From Hyphomicrobiales bacterium (GTDB lineage: Bacteria > Pseudomonadota > Alphaproteobacteria > Rhizobiales > Aestuariivirgaceae), in assembly GCA_016710435.1 (NCBI GenBank), contig JADJVV010000001.1, forward strand, positions 2,936,501 through 3,000,500: 64,000 nt of DNA, in the 5' to 3' direction. Within the stretch, counting starts at the first letter, position 1. Every line of letters begins with the position of its first letter. Below are positions 41,374 through 50,768 of the stretch, piece after piece. Position numbers and translations under genes: made by a program. The notes beneath the pieces are model-generated. The model worked only from the letters and a program-made list of their open reading frames with translations, ran no database searches and was not told where the DNA came from.

Positions 41374-41982
41374 TCAGGCCAGCGCCCAGGCCTTCATGCT
41401 GTCGCGCGGTGCAAAGCGCGCCTCGAATTCGGCGAGCCTTGGAAAATGTGTGCGCCACGCCAGCGCGCCGTGGCGGAAATCAACATAGCCCAGCATGCAG
41501 GCCGTGCAGATGCTGCCCACTGTCACAGCAGCCAGCGTGTCCGGCCAGTTCTGCTCCAGGTCGGCGAGAGTGTCGAGCACGCGCTGCCGCTGGCGGTCGT
41601 GGAATTCTGGCCAGCGCTTGTCTTCAGGCCGCACCGCCTGCTCATAGCGGAGGCTCACGGCAGCGTCCGCGGCACCTTGCGCCGTCGCCTGCAGGGTCAG
41701 GATGCGGAACCGCTTCACACCCTCATGCGGCAAGAGTTCGGTGCGCCCACTCACATGCACAAGGTATTCCATGATCACGCGGCTATCATGAATTCCTGCA
41801 CCGTGGTCCGTCTCAAGCACCGGTACCTTCGCGATGGGGGAGAGCCGCCGCAGGTCCGCGTTCACCTCCTGCGGTTTCACGCTGGTCTTGACGTATTCGA
41901 CCTTGTCCTTGAGGCCCGCCTCATGCGCCGTCACAAGGCACATGCGCACAAACGGGGAGTTGATGTCGCCGTAGATCTTCAT
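41374..41982 (-). CDS. Glutathione S-transferase family protein
   Basis: The 202-residue protein has a GST N-domain (MKIYGDINSPFVRMCLVTAHEAGL, SPIAKVPVLETDHGAGIHDSRVIMEYL) and a helical C-domain. The Asp-Ser pair in HDSRVI contacts the glutathione glutamyl group in this fold. Substrate unknown. It is followed at 8 bases by the UbiH-type gene. The 273 bases upstream, to the lexA stop, hold no recognised feature. Confidence 0.9.
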   Translation of the reverse strand: MKIYGDINSPFVRMCLVTAHEAGLKDKVEYVKTSVKPQEVNADLRRLSPIAKVPVLETDHGAGIHDSRVIMEYLVHVSGRTELLPHEGVKRFRILTLQATAQGAADAAVSLRYEQAVRPEDKRWPEFHDRQRQRVLDTLADLEQNWPDTLAAVTVGSICTACMLGYVDFRHGALAWRTHFPRLAEFEARFAPRDSMKAWALA

Positions 41983-42255
41983 TCGTAATCGCCATCATGC
42001 TGGAGTTGCGCTTCCCCTGAATTGAAGGTCAGCCCTTGGCCCTTGTCAAAGAAAAATGCAGGACCGCACCCGTTACGTAGCTGCAGACGTCAGGGACCCA
42101 CTAAGCATCGCCCCACTGGGATTGCCACCATTCTGGGTGCCATGATGGGAGGCCGCAATGACGCCCGGCATGAAGTCACACGATCGCAACCGCAACGTGA
42201 AGCGTCAGGAGAACACGGCTGTGGATATCAGAACCCCGACGTGGAACGCCGCGTT

Positions 42256-42975
42256 TCAGTACTTTCGCAGCAGTCCCACGAGCTTGCCTTGCACGCGCAC
42301 CCGGTCCGGTCCGAAGATGCGGGTCTCATAGGCGGGATTGGCCGCTTCCAGCGCCACGGAATCGCCCTTCTTGCGCAGGCGCTTCAACGTGGCTTCCTCA
42401 TCATCCACGAGAGCGACCACGATATCGCCGTTCATGGCCGTTTCGCCCTTGCGGATCAAAACCGTATCACCGTCAAAAATGCCGGCATCGATCATGGAGT
42501 CACCCTTGACCTCGAGCGCATAGTGCTCGCCATTGCCCAGCATGTCGGGCGGGATCGGGATGTTGGCGGAATGATCCTGGATGGCGGCAATGGGAACACC
42601 GGCCGCGATCCGGCCCATCATCGGCACGACCACATTGGCATTGGCCGCCGCTGGGGCAGGTTGGCGGTCGTTGGCGGAAGGCAGGGTACGCACCTTGCCC
42701 AGCGTTCCATCAATGACATTGGGCTTGAACGTGCCCTTCTTGGCAACGGCAGGATTGAAGGCATCCGGCAGCTTGAGCACTTCCAGCGCGCGGGCCCGGT
42801 TCGGCATGCGGCGAATGAAGCCGCGCTCCTCCAGCGCCACGATGAGGCGGTGAACACCAGACTTGGATTGCAGGTCGAGCGCCTCCTTCATTTCCTCGAA
42901 GGACGGGGGAACCCCTTCTTCCTTCATGCGCTCGTTGATGAACAAAAGAAGCTCAAGTTGTTTGCGGGTGAGCAT
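42256..42975 (-). CDS. lexA: SOS repressor LexA
   Basis: The 239-residue repressor has a winged helix (MLTRKQLELLLFINERM...KSGVHRLIVALEERGFI) and an S24 peptidase domain with the cleavage site A125-G126 (GRIAAGVPI), Ser160 (KGDSMIDAG) and Lys198 (EATLKRL). It represses DNA-damage genes and cuts itself when RecA is active. GTTC-N7-GTTC at 43030-43044 is 55 bases upstream, so it probably represses itself. The linker is longer than in E. coli, as usual in this class. The upstream gene is moeA on the same strand. Confidence 0.97.
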   Translation of the reverse strand: MLTRKQLELLLFINERMKEEGVPPSFEEMKEALDLQSKSGVHRLIVALEERGFIRRMPNRARALEVLKLPDAFNPAVAKKGTFKPNVIDGTLGKVRTLPSANDRQPAPAAANANVVVPMMGRIAAGVPIAAIQDHSANIPIPPDMLGNGEHYALEVKGDSMIDAGIFDGDTVLIRKGETAMNGDIVVALVDDEEATLKRLRKKGDSVALEAANPAYETRIFGPDRVRVQGKLVGLLRKY

Positions 42976-43003
42976 TTTGCGCCCTCCAGGTCAGGCAGAT
43001 TCG

Positions 43004-43059
43004 GAACATTTCCGCAACATAAGTACCATGTTCCGCACCTGTTCGCAAACTGTTTGCGT
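43004..43059. promoter_or_regulatory. SOS box region before lexA
   Basis: GTTCCGCACCTGTTC (43030-43044) is an exact GTTC-N7-GTTC alphaproteobacterial LexA box. It is followed by GTTC-N7-GTTT (43041-43055), which shares a half-site and has one mismatch. GAAC-N7-CAAC (43004-43018), also with one mismatch, lies nearer the gene. Together they suggest clustered LexA binding and autoregulation. Confidence 0.85.
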
Positions 43060-43095
43060 TCTGAGCCGGATTTGGCGAAGTCTGGGCGAAAAGCG

Positions 43096-44297
43096 CTAGA
43101 AATCGAGCAGCAGAATGGGAACGTCATCCCCCGCCGCCGCCGCAGCGGCATGGGCCGTCCGGATGATGAGGCAGTGGGCGGATTGCATCGACCGCTGCAT
43201 CGACGAATCCTGGATGGAGAACGGCGTCACGCTACGCCGTCCGTCCGGAGCGCAGGTGAGCGTGGCGCGGATGTAATCCTGCCGGTCGTCGTTGGCATGC
43301 AGCGGTGCGGTCAGGATCGCGCGTGGCGCTTCGCCCTCGGGGGGCAATCCCTGCAGCGCGTCGATCAGGGGCTTGAGGAAGAGCCGTGCCGTCACCAGGG
43401 CCGAGACCGGATTTCCGGGCAACCCCATGACGTGCAGCTTGCCCTTGCGGCCATGCATGAATGGTTTTCCCGGCCGCATGGCGATCTTCCAGAAGCCGAT
43501 GCGAATCCCGCAGGCCTTGAACGCCGCCTGCACATAGTCGTGGTCGCCGACCGAAGCGCCCCCGGTGGTCAGCAGGATGTCACCCTTCATGCCCTTGCGC
43601 ACGGCAGCCTTCGTGGCGGCAAGCGTGTCCGGAACAATGCCGAGATTTGTCACCCGCGCGCCCAACGCTTCGGCCATGGCGGCAAGCGCATGGGAATTGG
43701 AGGAATAGATCTGGTCCGGCCTGGCGCGCTCTCCGGGTTGCACCAGTTCATCGCCCGTGGCGAACAGGATGATGTGCGGTTTCCTCCGCACACGGATTTT
43801 CCCCGCGTTGGCAGCGGCAGCAAGTCCGATGTCGCGGGGGCGGAGCCGCTGCCCCACGTGCAGAAGCGTGTCACCCCGGCCAAAATCCAATGCGGCGCGC
43901 CGGATGTTCCGGCCCTTGTCCGCGCCGTAGTGCACCGTCAGGCTGTCGCCGGCGCGGCTGGTGTTTTCCTGGATGATGACGGTATCGGCACCGGGGGCAG
44001 CGGCGCACCGGTGAGAATGCGCACGGCCTCGCCGCGCTTCACCATCTTGCGATAGCCATGCCCCGCGGCTGAGATGCCGGCGATGCGCAACGTGGCGGGC
44101 AGGGTGCCGAGGTCGGCATGGTGCAGCCCATAGCCATCCATGGCCGAGGCCGCGAAGGGCGGCTGGTCCCGCCCCGCCGTCACGGGGCCCGCCAGCACGC
44201 GGCCCGCACCAGCGCCAAGCGCAATCGTTTCCGCCGGGAGTGGCGTCACGCCTTCAAGGATTCTGGCGAGGGCGTCTGCGACGGGAAGAAGCGCCAT
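43096..44297 (-). pseudogene. moeA: Molybdopterin molybdotransferase MoeA, frameshifted
   Basis: MoeA inserts molybdenum into molybdopterin. The first frame (44297 to about 43997) gives MALLPVADALARILEGVTPL, PPFAASAMDGYG and AVRILTGAPLPP, then breaks. The second frame continues PGADTVIIQENT, RKPHIILFATGDELV, TTGGASVGDHDY and GLPGNPVSALV to 43096. Normal sequence would need CCCCCGGG where CCCCCGG is present (43991-43997), a one-base loss. It is a frameshift mutation or a sequencing error; with moaC next to it intact, an error is quite possible. It starts 3 bases after moaC. Confidence 0.88.
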
Positions 44298-44300
44298 CTC

Positions 44301-44771
44301 TCACTCCGCCCGGAAGGTGCCGGACTTGCCACCCGTCTTTTCCGCAAGCCGCATGTCAGTGATGCGCATCCCCCGGTCCACGGCTTTGAGCATATCGTAA
44401 ATTGTCAGGCAGGCCACGGAACAGGCCGTCAGGGCTTCCATCTCGACACCCGTCTTGCCTTCAACCTTCACGGTTGCTTCCACGTCTATGTAATTGGTAT
44501 CAATGAAGAAATCCACGTTCACCTTGCTGATCATCAAAGGGTGGCACAGGGGAATGAGGTCGCTCGTCTTCTTCGCTGCCATGATGCCGGCGATACGCGC
44601 CGTGGCCAGCACGTCGCCTTTTTTGGCGCTGCCGGAGGTGATGAGCGCAATGGTCGCCGCATCGGCCAGCACGCGGGCCCGCGCTGTGGCGCTGCGCACC
44701 GTCACATCCTTGGCAGACACGTCCACCATGTGTGCCTGGCCCTTGTCATCAAGGTGGCTGAGCTTCGCCAT
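44301..44771 (-). CDS. moaC: Cyclic pyranopterin monophosphate synthase MoaC
   Basis: The 156-residue enzyme makes cyclic pyranopterin monophosphate in molybdenum-cofactor synthesis. It has the signatures KLSHLDDKGQAHMVDVSAK, KTSDLIPLCHPLMISKVNVDF, KTGVEMEALTACSVACLTIYDMLKA and RLAEKTGGKSG. It overlaps trpC by one base, so it sits inside the trp-mo operon. Confidence 0.97.
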   Translation of the reverse strand: MAKLSHLDDKGQAHMVDVSAKDVTVRSATARARVLADAATIALITSGSAKKGDVLATARIAGIMAAKKTSDLIPLCHPLMISKVNVDFFIDTNYIDVEATVKVEGKTGVEMEALTACSVACLTIYDMLKAVDRGMRITDMRLAEKTGGKSGTFRAE

Positions 44772-45571
44772 TACAGCCCCCCGCGTGACAGGATGGTGCG
44801 AGTCGCCGCGGCAACATCGTCCTGGCGCATCAGGCTCTCGCCGATCAGGAATGTCCGCGCCCCAACCTTCTCCAGCCGTGCAAGATCAGGTGGCGCAAAC
44901 AACCCGCTCTCCGCTACGATCATACGGTCCGGCGGAATGAGGGGCGCAAGGCGTTCGGTCGTCTTCAGCGTCACCTCGAAGGTGTGGAGATTGCGGTTGT
45001 TGACACCGATCATCGGCGAGGAAAGCTTCAGCGCCCGCTCCAGTTCGGCCTCGTCGTGCACCTCAATCAGCACATCCATGCCGAACGCCTGCGCTGCGGC
45101 TTCAAGTTCCGCGGCGAGACTGTCCCCGATCATCGCCATGATGAGGAGGATGCAGTCCGCCCCCAGGGCGCGCGCTTCGGCCACCTGGTAAACATCGAGC
45201 ATGAAATCCTTGCGCAAGGCAGGAAGTGTGCAGGCAGCCCGCGCCCCACCCAGGAACGCTGGCGCGCCCTGAAAGCTCGGCGTGTCGGTCAGCACCGAAA
45301 GACAGGCAGCACCGCCCGCCTCGTAATCCCGCGCCAGCGATGGCGGATCGAAGTCCGGCCGGATCAGGCCCTTTGAGGGAGATGCCTTCTTGATCTCGGC
45401 AATCAGCGCCCAGTCGCCCCGCGCATGCTTGGCACGCAGGGCTTGCATAAAGCCACGCACGCCGCCCTGCGCCTGCGCCTCTGCTTCCACGGCTTCGAAG
45501 GGCCGTGCGGCCTTGGCGGCGGCCACTTCCTCGCGCTTGTAGGCGGCAATCTTGTCAAGGATGGTGGCCAT
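44771..45571 (-). CDS. trpC: Indole-3-glycerol phosphate synthase
   Basis: The 266-residue barrel enzyme closes the indole ring from CdRP in tryptophan synthesis. It shows ILDKIAAYKREEVAAAK, LIAEIKKASPSKGLIRPDFDP, YEAGGAACLSVLTDTPSFQG, LRKDFMLDVYQV, IGVNNRNLHTFEV and VAESGLF. It is not fused to trpF. One-base overlaps with trpD and moaC show tight coupling. Confidence 0.97.
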   Translation of the reverse strand: MATILDKIAAYKREEVAAAKAARPFEAVEAEAQAQGGVRGFMQALRAKHARGDWALIAEIKKASPSKGLIRPDFDPPSLARDYEAGGAACLSVLTDTPSFQGAPAFLGGARAACTLPALRKDFMLDVYQVAEARALGADCILLIMAMIGDSLAAELEAAAQAFGMDVLIEVHDEAELERALKLSSPMIGVNNRNLHTFEVTLKTTERLAPLIPPDRMIVAESGLFAPPDLARLEKVGARTFLIGESLMRQDDVAAATRTILSRGGL

Positions 45572-46584
45572 CAGTCGTTCGAAACCTCGACGAGGCGCGC
45601 CAATGCCTTGGCGGCAGAACCCGAGGCCAGCGACTCCCGCGCTACGGCAACGCCGGACGTGAGGTCCGCCGCCTTGCCCGCCACGATCAGGGCGGCGGCC
45701 GTGGTAAGCACGGCGGCATCGGCAAAGGCGGAGGGCTTGCCCGAGAGCACGTGGCGGAGTGCCTCCGCATTGTGCTGGGCATCGCCACCCTTGAGGTCTT
45801 CAAACGTGCTGCGGGTCACACCCGCCGCCTCCGGCGTGATTTCAAACGTGCGCACCACGCCGCCCTTCAATTCGGAAATCAGGGTGGTGCCTGAGGGGAC
45901 AATTTCGTCCATGCCGCCTTCGCCATGGCAGATCCAGGAGGCCTCGCTTCCGAGGTTCTTCAGAACCTGCGCGAGCGGCTCCACCCAAGCCTTTGAAAAA
46001 ACGCCAGTAACTTGACGCTTCACCCCCGCCGGATTGGACAGGGGGCCGAGGAGGTTGAAGATCGTCCGCGTGCCCAGTTCCACCCGCGTCGGGCCCACAT
46101 GCTTCATGGAGGAATGATGCTGCGGCGCGAACATGAAGCCGACGCCTGCTTCCCGGATGCAGGCGCTGATCTTCTCCGGCCCCGTATCCAGTTTCACCCC
46201 CAGCGCCATCAGCACGTCGGCCGAGCCGGACTTGGAGGAGAGCGCGCGGTTGCCATGCTTGGCAACGGTAAGGCCTGCACCCGCCGCCACGAAGGCCGCG
46301 CAGGTGGAGATGTTGTACGACCCCGACGCGTCACCGCCCGTTCCGACGATGTCGATGGCATGGGCGGGCGCGTCGACGCGCAGCATCTTCTCGCGCATCA
46401 CTTCCACAGCACCGGTGATTTCATCCACCGTCTCGCCACGCACCCGCAGCGCCATCAGCAGGCCGGCGATCTGCGAAGGCGTGGCCTCGCCGGACATGAG
46501 CACGTTGAAGGCTATGCGGGCTTCTGCACGCGTCAGCGGCGTGCCGTCGGCCACCTTGGCGAGGAGGGGCTTCAACTCGCTCAT
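45571..46584 (-). CDS. trpD: Anthranilate phosphoribosyltransferase
   Basis: The 337-residue enzyme joins anthranilate and PRPP. It has the PRPP-binding HAIDIVGTGGDASGSYNISTCAAF, KHGNRALSSKSGSADVLMALG and APQHHSSMKHVGPTRVELGTRTIFNLLGPLSNPAG. It overlaps trpG by four bases (ATGA) and trpC by one. Confidence 0.97.
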   Translation of the reverse strand: MSELKPLLAKVADGTPLTRAEARIAFNVLMSGEATPSQIAGLLMALRVRGETVDEITGAVEVMREKMLRVDAPAHAIDIVGTGGDASGSYNISTCAAFVAAGAGLTVAKHGNRALSSKSGSADVLMALGVKLDTGPEKISACIREAGVGFMFAPQHHSSMKHVGPTRVELGTRTIFNLLGPLSNPAGVKRQVTGVFSKAWVEPLAQVLKNLGSEASWICHGEGGMDEIVPSGTTLISELKGGVVRTFEITPEAAGVTRSTFEDLKGGDAQHNAEALRHVLSGKPSAFADAAVLTTAAALIVAGKAADLTSGVAVARESLASGSAAKALARLVEVSND

Positions 46585-47171
46585 GACGCGCCACCGCTTC
46601 GGCTCACACGCGCCATGTCGAGGAAATTGCGGAGGATGTCATGACCGTGCTGCGAGGCGATGCTCTCGGGGTGGAACTGCACGCCATGCACATTCTTGCT
46701 CTTGTGCTGCAGCCCCATGATGATGCCGTCGGTCTCCGCCGTGATCTCGAGGTCGGCAGGCAGGGTTGCCTTATCGACAACGAGCGAATGATAGCGCGTG
46801 GCATCAAAATCCTGTGGCAGGCCCTTGAACACACCCTTGTCGGCGTGATGCACCTTGGAAAGTTTGCCGTGCATCTGCGAGGGCGCGCGCACCACGTCAC
46901 CGCCGAAGGCTTCGCCGATGGCCTGCAGGCCCAGACACACGCCGAACACCGGAATGTTGCCTGACGCGGCCTTGATGAGGTCGATGATGATGCCCGCCTG
47001 CGAAGGCGTGCCGGGTCCGGGTGAAATGACGATGGCTTCGGGCCGCGCCGACATTACCTGGCCCACACTGATCTTGTCATTGCGGTGAACCACCGTCTCT
47101 GCCCCGAGGTCGCCGAGGAAATGATAGAGGTTCCAGGTGAAGCTGTCGTAGTTGTCGATGAGGATGATCAT
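46581..47171 (-). CDS. trpG: Anthranilate synthase component II
   Basis: The 196-residue glutamine amidotransferase has IDNYDSFTWNLYHFL, ISPGPGTPSQAGI, PVFGVCLGLQAIGEAFGG with the nucleophilic Cys, and VQFHPESI with catalytic His and Glu. It supplies ammonia to TrpE. It is a separate gene overlapping trpE by four bases, not fused as in Rhizobiaceae. Confidence 0.97.
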   Translation of the reverse strand: MIILIDNYDSFTWNLYHFLGDLGAETVVHRNDKISVGQVMSARPEAIVISPGPGTPSQAGIIIDLIKAASGNIPVFGVCLGLQAIGEAFGGDVVRAPSQMHGKLSKVHHADKGVFKGLPQDFDATRYHSLVVDKATLPADLEITAETDGIIMGLQHKSKNVHGVQFHPESIASQHGHDILRNFLDMARVSRSGGAS

Positions 47172-48685
47172 TGTCCCCTCCCGGCACGGCCTGCAAAGCG
47201 CACGGCCTCTTCAGCGGCGCGGAACAGGGCCTTGGCCTTGTTCACGCACTCCTGGTGTTCGTTCTCCGGAATGGAATCCGCCACAACGCCTGCACCCGCC
47301 TGCACATACATCCTGCCGTCCTTGACGATCGCCGTGCGCAGCACAATGCAGGTGTCCATCTCGCCATCCGCGGAGAAATAGCCCACGCAGCCGGCGTAAA
47401 CGCCGCGCTTGTGCTTTTCCAGTTCGTCGATGATTTCCATGGCACGCACTTTTGGCGCACCCGACACCGTGCCCGCCGGAAATCCGGCAACCAGCGCGTC
47501 GATCACGTCATGGTTCTTGCCCAGCCGTCCTTCGACGTTGGAGACGATGTGCATCACCTGGCTGTAGTATTCGAGGATGAACTTGTCCGTCACCCTGATG
47601 GAACCGATGTCTGCAACGCGGCCCACATCGTTGCGGCCAAGGTCCAGCAGCATCAGGTGCTCGGCCAGTTCCTTCGGGTCCGCCAGCAATTCGGCGGCGA
47701 GTTCCCTGTCGCGGGTGGGCGTTGCGCCGCGGGGGCGGGTGCCGGCAATGGGCCGGATCGTCACCTTGCCATCACGCACCCGTACCAGAATCTCCGGCGA
47801 CGAGCAGACCACGGCGAAGCTGTCGAAGTTGAGGTAGACGAGGAACGGTGAGGGATTGACGCGCCGCAAGCTGCGATAGAGCGAAAAGGGCGGCAGCGTG
47901 AATTCCGTTTCGAAGCGCTGCGACAGCACCACCTGGAAGATGTCGCCCGCCGCGATGTATTCCTTCGCCTTGAGTACCATCGCCTTGTATTCTTCGGGCG
48001 TCGTGTTGGAGACTTGCGGCTTCATCGGCGGTGCGTCGTTGTCGCGCAACTGCATGTCGAGCGGCCGGTCCAGCGCATCGACGACCTCTGAGAGCCGCTC
48101 GGTGGCCCGGGCATAGGCCGCACGGGGAGAGAGTCCCTTCGACACATAAACGGGTGCCGTGACGGTGACCTCATCCTTCACGCTGTCGAAGATCGCCATG
48201 ACGGTGGGGCGGATCATGATGCCGTCGGGCAGCCCCAGCACATCCTGTGGCGTGTCGGGGAGATGCTCCATCAGCCGGACGGAATCATAGCCGAGATAGC
48301 CGAACACGCCCGCCGCCATGGGCGGGGCATCTTCGGGCAGCCTGATCTGGCTTTCCGCATTGAGTGTCCGAAGCGAGGCCAGGGGCTCCAGCGACTGTTC
48401 TTCGAAAGACCCGTTGGGATCGGTCAGCGCCTTGCGGTTGATGAAAGCCTTGTCGCCGCGGGCCTTCCAGATGACATCGGGGTTGAGGCCGATGATGGAA
48501 TAGCGCCCGCGCACGGATCCGCCTTCCACCGATTCAAGCAGGAACGAGTAGCGCGCGTTGCGGCCCAGCTTGAGCATGGCCGAGACGGGCGTTTCCAGGT
48601 CCGCCACCAGACGCGTGGAGACGATCTGGTTCTCGCCCCGTTCATAGGCCTGGGCAAAATGGTCGTATTCGGGGGAGACGATCAT
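47168..48685 (-). CDS. trpE: Anthranilate synthase component I
   Basis: The 505-residue enzyme makes anthranilate from chorismate. It has the feedback-site region MLKLGRNARYSFLLESVEGG near residue 40, then FQVVLSQRF, PIAGTRPRGATPTRDRELAAELLADPKE, GRNDVGRV and FPAGTVSGAPKVRAMEIIDELE. No leader-peptide attenuator is visible: ppiD ends 19 bases upstream, so the operon is read from ppiD or a promoter inside it. Confidence 0.97.
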   Translation of the reverse strand: MIVSPEYDHFAQAYERGENQIVSTRLVADLETPVSAMLKLGRNARYSFLLESVEGGSVRGRYSIIGLNPDVIWKARGDKAFINRKALTDPNGSFEEQSLEPLASLRTLNAESQIRLPEDAPPMAAGVFGYLGYDSVRLMEHLPDTPQDVLGLPDGIMIRPTVMAIFDSVKDEVTVTAPVYVSKGLSPRAAYARATERLSEVVDALDRPLDMQLRDNDAPPMKPQVSNTTPEEYKAMVLKAKEYIAAGDIFQVVLSQRFETEFTLPPFSLYRSLRRVNPSPFLVYLNFDSFAVVCSSPEILVRVRDGKVTIRPIAGTRPRGATPTRDRELAAELLADPKELAEHLMLLDLGRNDVGRVADIGSIRVTDKFILEYYSQVMHIVSNVEGRLGKNHDVIDALVAGFPAGTVSGAPKVRAMEIIDELEKHKRGVYAGCVGYFSADGEMDTCIVLRTAIVKDGRMYVQAGAGVVADSIPENEHQECVNKAKALFRAAEEAVRFAGRAGRGQ

Positions 48686-48704
48686 GGCACGGGGCGACCT
48701 GCTT

Positions 48705-50624
48705 CTACTGCTGGGCCGCGTTGCCGCGGATGTTGTCCCACAACGGTTCGTTGATGCTGACCGAGACGCCCGTGCGTGCCGCCTTCATGAAGGCGGCCAG
48801 GGCATCTTCGCCCATGCCCAGCTTGAGATCGTCGGCGAGCGCCTTCGTCTCATTGCTGGCGGCGTTGAACGGTGGCGTGTTGACCTTGCTGACCTCGATG
48901 ATGCGGGCCGTCTTGCCATCGCCCTCAAGCGACCATGTCAGGCTGTTGGCAGGCGCGGCGAACAGGGCCAGCGCCGCCATGCCGTCGAAGGTTTCGGACA
49001 CATCGTTGCGCTTTATGTTGATGACGGTCTTGATCTCCGCGTTGGCTTCCGTCGCCAGCGTATCGATCTTGGTGGCCGAGCCTGCCTTGGCGACGATGGC
49101 TTTTGCCTTCTCGGCGGCGAGGTCACGAAGCTTGCCCGCGACGTAGTCCTTCTTCACCTGCTCCTTCACCTCGTCGAGCGGCTTCAGGGCAGAGGGAATC
49201 ACCTCGCGCACTTCGTACCAGACATAGCCGTCCTGCAGCGAAAGCGCGTCGTTCTCCACACCGACGTCACTTGCGAAGGCGGCCTTGAGCAGTTCGGCCT
49301 TGGCGGGAAGCGCCACGTCCTTGCCGTCACGGTCCACTCCTGCGGCATTCACGGCAGCGGCCAGCGTGAAAGGAATGCCGGCCTTGGAGGCAATGTCCTC
49401 GAACTTCGTCTGCTGCGCCCGGGCATCTTCCACCGCGTCGTAGATCGACTGGATTTCTTCCTTGGCTTTTTCAAGCTGCAGGCGCTTCACCAGTTCGTCT
49501 CGCACGTCGCCCAGAGTCTTCTGCACCTCGGGCGTGACTTTCGTCACCTTGAGGAGGGCGGTGGTGAGATCACCCGACACAGGTGCACTCACGGCGCCCT
49601 CGGCAAGGCTGAAGGCCGCGTCCGCAATCTTGGCGTCGAGGAAGTCGGCCTTCGTGCGGTCGGCGAAGGTCACGTCGCTCTCCTTGGCGCCAGCCTCGGT
49701 GGCGAGCTTCATGAAGTCTTCGCCTGCATCCAGACGCTTCTTGGCCGCTTCGGCCTTGGCCACATCAGGGAACGACAATTGCAGCACCGTGCGCCTTTCG
49801 GGCGTGAAGTAGTCCTGCTTGTAGCGGTCGAAAGCGGCGGTCACTTCTTCCTCGCTGATCGTCAGTTTGGCCGCCACGTCGGCGGGCTCCACCTTGATGG
49901 CGGCGATGCTGCGGAACTCGGGCGCCGTGTAGGCGGCGGGCGTTGTCTCATACTGCTTCTTGAGGTCGGCATCCGTGGGCGGGGGCACATCAGCCTCGCT
50001 CACAGTGAAGGAGAAATAGCGCGCGTCCCGTGTCTCATCGCGATAGCGCGACATGGCTTCGGTGAGCGTGCGGGGCAGCACCAACCCGGTGTTGCCCACA
50101 TCGGTGATGGTGCGGCGCAGGCGGTTCTGCCGCTCCGTCATCAGGAAGCGCGCTTCATCGAGGCCGTTCTGCTGCAGCAATTGGCGGAAGCGGCCCGGAT
50201 CGAAATTGCCCTTGCTGTCCTGGAAGGTCTTGTTGGCGGCCACGTCGGCTACGATCGACTCATTCGAGACGGCGAGCTTCAGGTCCTCGGCCTTGGCGTC
50301 GGTGACGGCTGTGTCGATGATACGGTCCAGCACCTGGCGGTCGATGCCGAACTTGCGGGCGTCATCCAGTGTCAGCGCATTGCCGGTCTGGGCCGCGAGC
50401 CGCTGCAGGTCATTGTTGAGGTCGCGGCGGAACTGCTCGCTCGAAACGACCACATCGCCGATCTTGACGAGGTCCTGCGGGCCGAAACCTGTCCAGCGCG
50501 CGAAACTTTCGCCCACGCCATTGCCCACGTCCTTGATGCCCCAGATGGCGAAGCTCGCCACGAGGAAGGCCATCAGTACCTTGGCCACCCAGCTTTGGGC
50601 AGCGTTGCGGAACGTCTCAAGCAT
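48705..50624 (-). CDS. ppiD: Membrane-anchored peptidyl-prolyl isomerase, PpiD/SurA type
   Basis: The 639-residue protein has a short cytoplasmic start (MLETFRNAAQSWVAK), one membrane span (VLMAFLVASFAIWGI), a SurA-like N-domain, a parvulin-like domain near residues 250-370 (KKRLDAGEDFMKLATEAGAKESD) and a helical C-domain. PpiD helps proteins leaving the Sec channel to fold in the periplasm. ATG 50624 fits the family start. trpE follows at 19 bases, the common alphaproteobacterial order. Confidence 0.93.
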   Translation of the reverse strand: MLETFRNAAQSWVAKVLMAFLVASFAIWGIKDVGNGVGESFARWTGFGPQDLVKIGDVVVSSEQFRRDLNNDLQRLAAQTGNALTLDDARKFGIDRQVLDRIIDTAVTDAKAEDLKLAVSNESIVADVAANKTFQDSKGNFDPGRFRQLLQQNGLDEARFLMTERQNRLRRTITDVGNTGLVLPRTLTEAMSRYRDETRDARYFSFTVSEADVPPPTDADLKKQYETTPAAYTAPEFRSIAAIKVEPADVAAKLTISEEEVTAAFDRYKQDYFTPERRTVLQLSFPDVAKAEAAKKRLDAGEDFMKLATEAGAKESDVTFADRTKADFLDAKIADAAFSLAEGAVSAPVSGDLTTALLKVTKVTPEVQKTLGDVRDELVKRLQLEKAKEEIQSIYDAVEDARAQQTKFEDIASKAGIPFTLAAAVNAAGVDRDGKDVALPAKAELLKAAFASDVGVENDALSLQDGYVWYEVREVIPSALKPLDEVKEQVKKDYVAGKLRDLAAEKAKAIVAKAGSATKIDTLATEANAEIKTVINIKRNDVSETFDGMAALALFAAPANSLTWSLEGDGKTARIIEVSKVNTPPFNAASNETKALADDLKLGMGEDALAAFMKAARTGVSVSINEPLWDNIRGNAAQQ

Positions 50625-50710
50625 CGTCTTCCAGTCCTTCGGATTGCAAAGGTCCCGCACCACGGACGGGACCAGATCGGGAATGCTGTATCATAGGTAG
50701 CCATCTTTGC

Positions 50711-50745
50711 TCTCGCAAGCGCGAGATTGCGGTGCTAGGAACCGC
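50711..50745. other. Two adjacent small hairpins in the ppiD-tpiA divergent region
   Basis: TCTCGC-AAGC-GCGAGA (50711-50726) and GCGGT-GCTAGGA-ACCGC (50729-50745) lie two bases apart, 24 bases before the tpiA start. No T run follows on either strand, so they are not clear terminators. They may be operators or a structured leader; no function is assigned. Confidence 0.3.
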
Positions 50746-50768
50746 CTAACACATTGATGGGGAAGACG

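Noticed and set aside
42022..44055. Long open frame on the plus strand through lexA and moeA
   Set aside because: It is antisense to two clearly recognised genes, has low-complexity His/Arg-rich content and no domain; it reflects high GC content.
48686..48704. Tryptophan attenuator before trpE
   Set aside because: Only 19 bases separate ppiD and trpE; there is no room for a leader peptide and terminator.
48684..50696. Long plus-strand frame opposite ppiD
   Set aside because: Antisense to a full-length PpiD with family motifs; no own domain or ribosome site.
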